Assembly (NCBI GenBank): GCA_026416095.1
Contig: JAOAFV010000009.1
Location: 1-60,893, forward strand
DNA from: Bacteroidales bacterium
GTDB taxonomy: Bacteria > Bacteroidota > Bacteroidia > Bacteroidales > GWA2-32-17
DNA length: 60,893 nt
Direction: 5' to 3'
This document shows positions 55,873-60,893 of the stretch, piece by piece. The stretch's first letter is position 1. Each line of letters opens with the position of its first letter. A program made the position numbers and the translations under genes. Below the pieces are notes generated by a model, which saw only the letters and a program-made list of their open reading frames with translations, did not search any database and was not told where the DNA came from.

Positions 55873-58800
55873 ATGAAGAAATTATTTTTACTTTCAGTAT
55901 TTGTTTTTTTCATTAATTTAAGTTTTTCACAATTATTAATAGAAGAAAATTTTGATTACCCCGAAAACACTTTACTAACAGAAACAGGAAACTGGATACA
56001 ACAAGGAAGTACTAGTACAAATCCTCTAACAGTACAAAACGGTAATTTAGTATTAATTCCATATTCGCACGATCCTATTGGAAAATATTTATTTATTAAT
56101 AATACAGGGCAAGATGCTTATCGTACATTTACTTCTCAAGTAGGAAATACTGTTTATGCAAGTTTTTTAATTAACGTATCCACTGCTCAAACCAGTGGAG
56201 ATTATTTTTTTACTTTTCAACCATCGCCAGGTAATACAAATTACACCGGACGTTTTTTTGTAAAAAAAGATGTAAACAATAAACTAGCTTTTGGGATTTC
56301 TAAAGGTACCGATGCTCCTGTTTATACAAATTACGTTTATAATTTTAACACTATTTATTTGATAGTAATAAAATATCAAATGATCGAAGGCACTCAAAAC
56401 GATGTTATTTCTGTTTTTATTAATCCTCCAGTTGGGCAACAAGAACCAACAACTCCAACCATATCTACAACAGGGGGAACTACAGGCGATCCTAACGCTC
56501 TTGCAGCCATTTTGCTCAGACAAGGAAGTAGCACTTCTGCACCTACCCTTTACATCGATGCTATCAGGGTTGGCCTATCATGGGAGGAAACTGTAAATAA
56601 AGAAACAATTCCTCCAATTTTTACTTTTAATCCCCCTAACGGTGCTATAAACGTTGATCTCAATGTAAACATAAGTATTACATCTAATAAGCCTATACGA
56701 AATTTAGATAATACCGAAATTACAAATTTAAATGTATCGAACCTTATTATTTTCAAAGTAAGTAATGAAAATGGTCAAAATGTTGCTTTTTCTGCGTCTA
56801 TTAACAATGAAAAGAAAATAATTACAGTATTTCCTAGTAACCCTTTAACCCCAAATACAACTTATTATTTAAAATTACTACAAGTCGAAGATTACTACAA
56901 CAATGCTAGCTCAGAACAAATAATATATTTTACCACACGTAGTTTAAGCTCAGAAGCAAATATCATTAGCTTTAACATAATTGGTCAAGTAACCAGCTCC
57001 ATAGATAATGTTTTACAAAAGGTTAACGTTATAATGCCAAATGGTACCGATTTAACTAATTTAACTCCGCAAATAGAAGTATCACCAGGTGCAACTATAC
57101 ATCCTCCTTCAGGTGTTCCTCAAAATTTTACATATCCTTTTGTATATCTCGTTACTGCAGAAGATGGAGTTACAACCAAAGAATGGACCGTGTATGTAAC
57201 ATATCAGTACAGTACTCAAGCTGAAATTTTGAGCTTCGAGATTCCCGGACAGGTAAGCAGTGTAATAAATTCTGAATTAGCCACCATAAATGTTCTTATG
57301 CCATATGGAACAGATTTAACTAACCTCACTCCAAATATTACTGTATCTCCTGGTGCAACAATTAACCCTCCAAGTGGTGTGGCTCAGAATTTTACAAACC
57401 CTGTAATATATACTGTTACTGCCGAAGATGGTATAACAACAAAACAATGGACAGCAATAGTTACAAACGAACAACAATCTGCTATTACTCTTGTTGAATG
57501 GACATTTCCTAACAATCCAGACGACAATATTGCCGACGGGGGAATTCAACCAAACCTTAACCGAAAAATTACTTGTTCTGCAAGTGGAACTGTCACTTAT
57601 AATGCAGCAGGTGCTACAACAAGTTCAGCAAGAGCAACAGGCTGGCATAATGGACAGAATCAGAAATTTTGGCAAGTAGAATTTACTACTTCTGGCTATA
57701 AAAACATTAGAGTATCAAGTAAACAAAGATCTTCAAGTACAGGCCCACGTGACTTTAAGTTACAATACATGGTAAATAATTCTGGTCATTTTGCCGATGT
57801 ACCAAATTCTAATATAACATGCGCTGATAATTTTACTAGTGGCGTATTAAATAATTTACAATTACCTGATGAATGTAATTTTAAAGAAATAATTACTTTA
57901 CGTTGGATTATGTCGTCAAATATAGCCGTAAACGGTTCGGCAGTAATATCAACCGGGGCTTCTAATATCGATGACATAATAATTACTGGGATACCATCAC
58001 TAAGTAACGAAGCAGAAATACTCGATTTTGTGATTCCAGGCTATATTAGCAAATCAATTAATAGTGCGAACGCTTCTGTGTATATTATTATGCCCTATGG
58101 TACCGACATTACTAATTTAACACCTCAAATAACAATTTCGCCAGGGGCAACAATAACACCGCAAAGTGGTGTTCCCCAAAATTTCTCAACACCAGTAACA
58201 TATGTAGTTACCGCTGAAGATGGAATAACTACAAAAGTGTGGACTGTTTATGTCGTAGTTGGGCCTAATAATCAGGCCGAAATTATTGATTTTTATATAC
58301 CAGGTCAAATTTCAAGTTCTATATATCCTTCACTTGCCCTTATAAAGGTAGTAATGCCTTATGGTACAGATCTTACAAATTTAACACCTCAAATAACAAT
58401 TTCGCCAGGGGCAACTATCACTCCACCTTCTGGCGTGCCACAGGATTTTTCTGATACTGTAATGTATATTGTTACTGCCGAAAATGGTTCAACAATTAAA
58501 AATTGGTATGTTTACGTAAGAAATCAAAGTAATAAAGCCGAAATTTTAAATTTTTTCATTCCAGGACAAATTTCGAGTACTATAAATTCGCAAAATGCTA
58601 CCGTTACTGTAATAATGCCTTATGGTACCGATTTAACTAACCTTGTGCCAAGTATAACAATTTCTGAAGGAGCAACAATTAATCCACCCGATATGACTCC
58701 CACAGATTTTACAAACCCTGTAAATTATACCGTTATAGCCGAGAATGGAAACATTAAAATTTGGACAGTTTACGTAAATACTCTTTTAAACAACCAAGCA

Positions 58801-60873
58801 GAAATTTTAAGTTTTACAATCGAAAACCAAATATCAAGTATAATAAATTCTCAAACCCAAACTATAAACGTTAAAATGCCTTATGGTACCGATTTAACTA
58901 ATCTCATTCCTCATATTACAGTTTCACCTGGAGCAACAATTTACCCAAATTCGGGAGTACCTACTAACTTTACTACACCAGTAGTCTACACTGTTACTGC
59001 ACAAGATGGTGTTACTCAAAAACAATGGACAGCAATAGTAACAAACGAAGAACCACCAATTCAGGTAATAGTTGAATGGACATTCCCAAATAATCCAGAT
59101 GATAGTTTAGCCGATGGTGGTATTTCTGCTAACCTCGACAAAATAATTACTTGCACTGCAAGTGGCCCCGTATCGTATGCTTACAGTGGTGCAACAACAA
59201 ATTGCGCTCGCGCTACAGGATGGCACGACGGTGCTAACGTTAAATACTGGAAAGTTAGTTTTACAACTATTGGTTTTAAAGATATAAAAGTTTCAAGCAA
59301 ACAACGTTCTTCAAGTACAGGACCTCGCAACTTCAAACTTCAATACATGATTAACAACACTAACCAATGGTACGATGTTCCCAACACAAACATTACTTGT
59401 GCCGATAATTTCACTCAAGGAGTATTGAACGAAGTACTTTTACCTGCCGACTGTAACCAGAAAAACCTTATAAGCTTACGATGGATTATGACGAGTAATA
59501 TAAGCGTTGGTGGTAATAATGTGGCAAGTAATGGTTCGTCCAGAATCGACGATATTATAGTTATAGGTACTCCTGCTCTTAATAACGAAGCAAATATTAT
59601 TTCTTTCAATATACCCAATCAAATCTCATCAACTATAAATCATAATGACACTTCAGTAACTGTATTAATGCCTTATGGTACAGATGTAACAAACTTAACA
59701 CCTGAAATAATAGTATCGCCTGGTGCTACAATTAACCCTCCATCGGGAGTCGCTCAAAACTTTACTAACCCTGTCATTTATACAGTTATATCGGAAGATA
59801 ACACTTCAATAAAATACTGGAAAGTTTATGTAATAGTTGGCTTAAATAACCAAGCCGATATATTATCTTTCGAAATACCTGGACAAATATCTAGCAATAT
59901 AAATTATGCCGATACAAGTGTAACAGTACTTATGCCCCATGGAACTAACTTAACAAACTTAACACCAATAATAACAATATCGCAAGGAGCTATTATTACA
60001 CCTCCCAGCGGAACTCCTCAAGATTTTACTAATCCGGTAATTTACACCGTTACTGCTCAAGATGGCATAACAACCAAATATTGGAAAGTAACAGTAACAA
60101 CTGCTCCTCCTCAAATCGACGTAATAGTCGAATGGACTTTTCCTAATAACCCTGACGATAGCTTAGCCGACGGTGGTATTCCTGCTAATCTTGATAAAAT
60201 AATAACTTGTACTGCAAGTGGTTCTGTCTCATATGCTTATCCGGGAGCCTCAACTAACTGCGCACGTGCCACTGGATGGAACGATGGCGCCAATACTAAA
60301 TACTGGAGAGTTGATTTTACTACTCTTGGATATAAAGATATTAAAGTATCAAGCAAACAAAGATCGTCTTCTACCGGACCACGCGATTTTAAACTCCAAT
60401 ATATGGTCGATAACAATGGATTATGGTTCGATGTTGATAACTCTACTATTGTCTGTGCCGACAACTTTACTTCTGGCGTACTTAACGAATTACCATTACC
60501 TGAAACTTGCAATCATAAGCAACTTGTTAGTCTACGATGGATTATGACTTCTAATACTTCGGTTAGTGGTAATGTTGTGTCTTCTACTGGTTCCTCAAGA
60601 ATAGATGATATAATTGTTATTGGTATATACGATGATCTTTATTCAACACAATTAACACAAGAAAATGTTAGCATTTATCCAAATCCTGCAAATACATATC
60701 TAATAGTTAAATGTAATGATATTAAGCAAATTAATATTTTAGACATTAGCGGAAAAATAGTGCTTTCAGCAAAAGAAAATATACTCAATATTGATCACTT
60801 AAATAATGGTATCTACTTTGTGAAGGTAGAAACTAACATAACAACAGTCTTTTTAAAGTTTGTAAAGAATTAA
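55873..60873 (+). CDS. Giant T9SS-exported repeat protein with eight DUF5018-like modules
   Basis: A 1666-residue surface or secreted protein, complete in the window. After the leader (ending LSFSQ) residues 20-245 form a jellyroll-like domain; 248-358 an SbsA-type Ig-like domain (PPIFTFNPPNGAINVDLNVN). Eight modules of about 85 residues follow, each with MPYGTDLTNLTPxITxSPGATI and VTAEDGITTKxW, matching DUF5018. They alternate with three copies of a 170-residue unit starting VEWTFPNNPDD and ending RIDDIIVIG (DNA about 57493-57996, 59071-59578, 60127-60636). The last 75 residues are a T9SS type A tail (NVSIYPNPANTYLIV, NGIYFVKVE). Binding partner unknown; the repeats are expected to recombine. 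Confidence 0.92.
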   Translation: MKKLFLLSVFVFFINLSFSQLLIEENFDYPENTLLTETGNWIQQGSTSTNPLTVQNGNLVLIPYSHDPIGKYLFINNTGQDAYRTFTSQVGNTVYASFLINVSTAQTSGDYFFTFQPSPGNTNYTGRFFVKKDVNNKLAFGISKGTDAPVYTNYVYNFNTIYLIVIKYQMIEGTQNDVISVFINPPVGQQEPTTPTISTTGGTTGDPNALAAILLRQGSSTSAPTLYIDAIRVGLSWEETVNKETIPPIFTFNPPNGAINVDLNVNISITSNKPIRNLDNTEITNLNVSNLIIFKVSNENGQNVAFSASINNEKKIITVFPSNPLTPNTTYYLKLLQVEDYYNNASSEQIIYFTTRSLSSEANIISFNIIGQVTSSIDNVLQKVNVIMPNGTDLTNLTPQIEVSPGATIHPPSGVPQNFTYPFVYLVTAEDGVTTKEWTVYVTYQYSTQAEILSFEIPGQVSSVINSELATINVLMPYGTDLTNLTPNITVSPGATINPPSGVAQNFTNPVIYTVTAEDGITTKQWTAIVTNEQQSAITLVEWTFPNNPDDNIADGGIQPNLNRKITCSASGTVTYNAAGATTSSARATGWHNGQNQKFWQVEFTTSGYKNIRVSSKQRSSSTGPRDFKLQYMVNNSGHFADVPNSNITCADNFTSGVLNNLQLPDECNFKEIITLRWIMSSNIAVNGSAVISTGASNIDDIIITGIPSLSNEAEILDFVIPGYISKSINSANASVYIIMPYGTDITNLTPQITISPGATITPQSGVPQNFSTPVTYVVTAEDGITTKVWTVYVVVGPNNQAEIIDFYIPGQISSSIYPSLALIKVVMPYGTDLTNLTPQITISPGATITPPSGVPQDFSDTVMYIVTAENGSTIKNWYVYVRNQSNKAEILNFFIPGQISSTINSQNATVTVIMPYGTDLTNLVPSITISEGATINPPDMTPTDFTNPVNYTVIAENGNIKIWTVYVNTLLNNQAEILSFTIENQISSIINSQTQTINVKMPYGTDLTNLIPHITVSPGATIYPNSGVPTNFTTPVVYTVTAQDGVTQKQWTAIVTNEEPPIQVIVEWTFPNNPDDSLADGGISANLDKIITCTASGPVSYAYSGATTNCARATGWHDGANVKYWKVSFTTIGFKDIKVSSKQRSSSTGPRNFKLQYMINNTNQWYDVPNTNITCADNFTQGVLNEVLLPADCNQKNLISLRWIMTSNISVGGNNVASNGSSRIDDIIVIGTPALNNEANIISFNIPNQISSTINHNDTSVTVLMPYGTDVTNLTPEIIVSPGATINPPSGVAQNFTNPVIYTVISEDNTSIKYWKVYVIVGLNNQADILSFEIPGQISSNINYADTSVTVLMPHGTNLTNLTPIITISQGAIITPPSGTPQDFTNPVIYTVTAQDGITTKYWKVTVTTAPPQIDVIVEWTFPNNPDDSLADGGIPANLDKIITCTASGSVSYAYPGASTNCARATGWNDGANTKYWRVDFTTLGYKDIKVSSKQRSSSTGPRDFKLQYMVDNNGLWFDVDNSTIVCADNFTSGVLNELPLPETCNHKQLVSLRWIMTSNTSVSGNVVSSTGSSRIDDIIVIGIYDDLYSTQLTQENVSIYPNPANTYLIVKCNDIKQINILDISGKIVLSAKENILNIDHLNNGIYFVKVETNITTVFLKFVKN
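57493..60636 (+). repeat. Three copies of a ~505-nt intragenic repeat (VEWTFPNNPDD unit)
   Basis: Copies at about 57493-57996, 59071-59578 and 60127-60636 encode the same 170-residue domain. Copies two and three are nearly alike in protein (SLADGGIxANLDKIITCTAS) but differ at many third codon positions, so they are not recent duplicates. Confidence 0.75.
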
Positions 60874-60893
60874 CAACTTTTACATTAGTGGTT

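Noticed and set aside
55873-60873. CRISPR-like or mobile repeats
   Set aside because: The repeats are in frame, encode protein modules and are too long and diverged for a CRISPR array; no transposase is present.

Overview
The window reads as chromosomal DNA of a bacterium of the phylum Bacteroidota. It is very AT-rich (by eye roughly a quarter to 30 % G+C). Evidence for the phylum: two large secreted proteins end in type IX secretion (T9SS) C-terminal sorting domains; there are three TPR/PD40 envelope proteins, two of them with OmpA ends; the tRNA and many genes are preceded by the Bacteroidota -7 element TAnnTTTG; and Shine-Dalgarno sequences are almost absent. I see no insertion sequence, prophage, CRISPR array, rRNA or plasmid function. 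Most of the window is housekeeping and envelope genes. I did not find a convincing new defence or biosynthetic system, and I say so rather than force one.

Layout. 1-182 is the start of a secreted protein running off the left edge (minus strand). 341-4798 is a lipoprotein, a small secreted protein and an ABCG-like ABC transporter with unusual extra domains. 4802-7453 holds a thioredoxin pair, a YjbQ-family protein, a carboxypeptidase-regulatory-like protein and a rhomboid protease. 7521-10060 holds a PBP4-type D-Ala-D-Ala carboxypeptidase and a MORN-repeat lipoprotein. 10061-10926 is gene-free with decayed coding-like sequence. 10927-16102 is a four-gene minus-strand operon (TPR/PD40 protein, NfeD-type protease, GNAT, M28 peptidase), followed by a beta-propeller/transglutaminase protein to 17753.

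18146-22211 carries cdaA and folP (cyclic-di-AMP synthesis and folate), then tmk and a DUF4153 membrane protein. 22217-24768 is a lipoprotein plus a PD40-OmpA protein. 24862-28215 is a promoter, tRNA-Leu(UAG), tig, clpP and clpX in what looks like one transcription unit. 28216-28985 is gene-free. 28986-31835 holds a T9SS-exported thioredoxin-like protein and deoC.

31838-39477 on the minus strand is rimP-nusA-infB followed by a UDP-glucuronate-epimerase-like gene, three small unrecognised ORFs and a second SDR gene. This unit starts from a canonical TTTG-N19-TAnnTTTG promoter with a GC-rich hairpin in its short leader. 39753-44544 is a TPR-PD40-OmpA protein with two sodium-coupled amino-acid/solute transporters. 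44755-48597 holds an M17 aminopeptidase, a LysM glucosaminidase and a phosphoglucomutase/phosphoglucosamine mutase. 48602-52828 is a fused glycogen synthase/alpha-glucan phosphorylase. 53029-60873 holds two large secreted repeat proteins, the second with eight DUF5018-like modules and a T9SS tail.

Themes: envelope building and peptidoglycan turnover, extracellular repeat proteins, translation and protein quality control, and glycogen storage. Best leads for a second look: the leader hairpin of rimP-nusA-infB; the tRNA-Leu/tig junction; the small-ORF cluster with a CxCCxxCC protein at 32848-33965; the 20-nt tandem repeat upstream of the PD40/transporter operon; very short leaders implied by the -7 boxes; and decayed coding sequence at 10512-10860.
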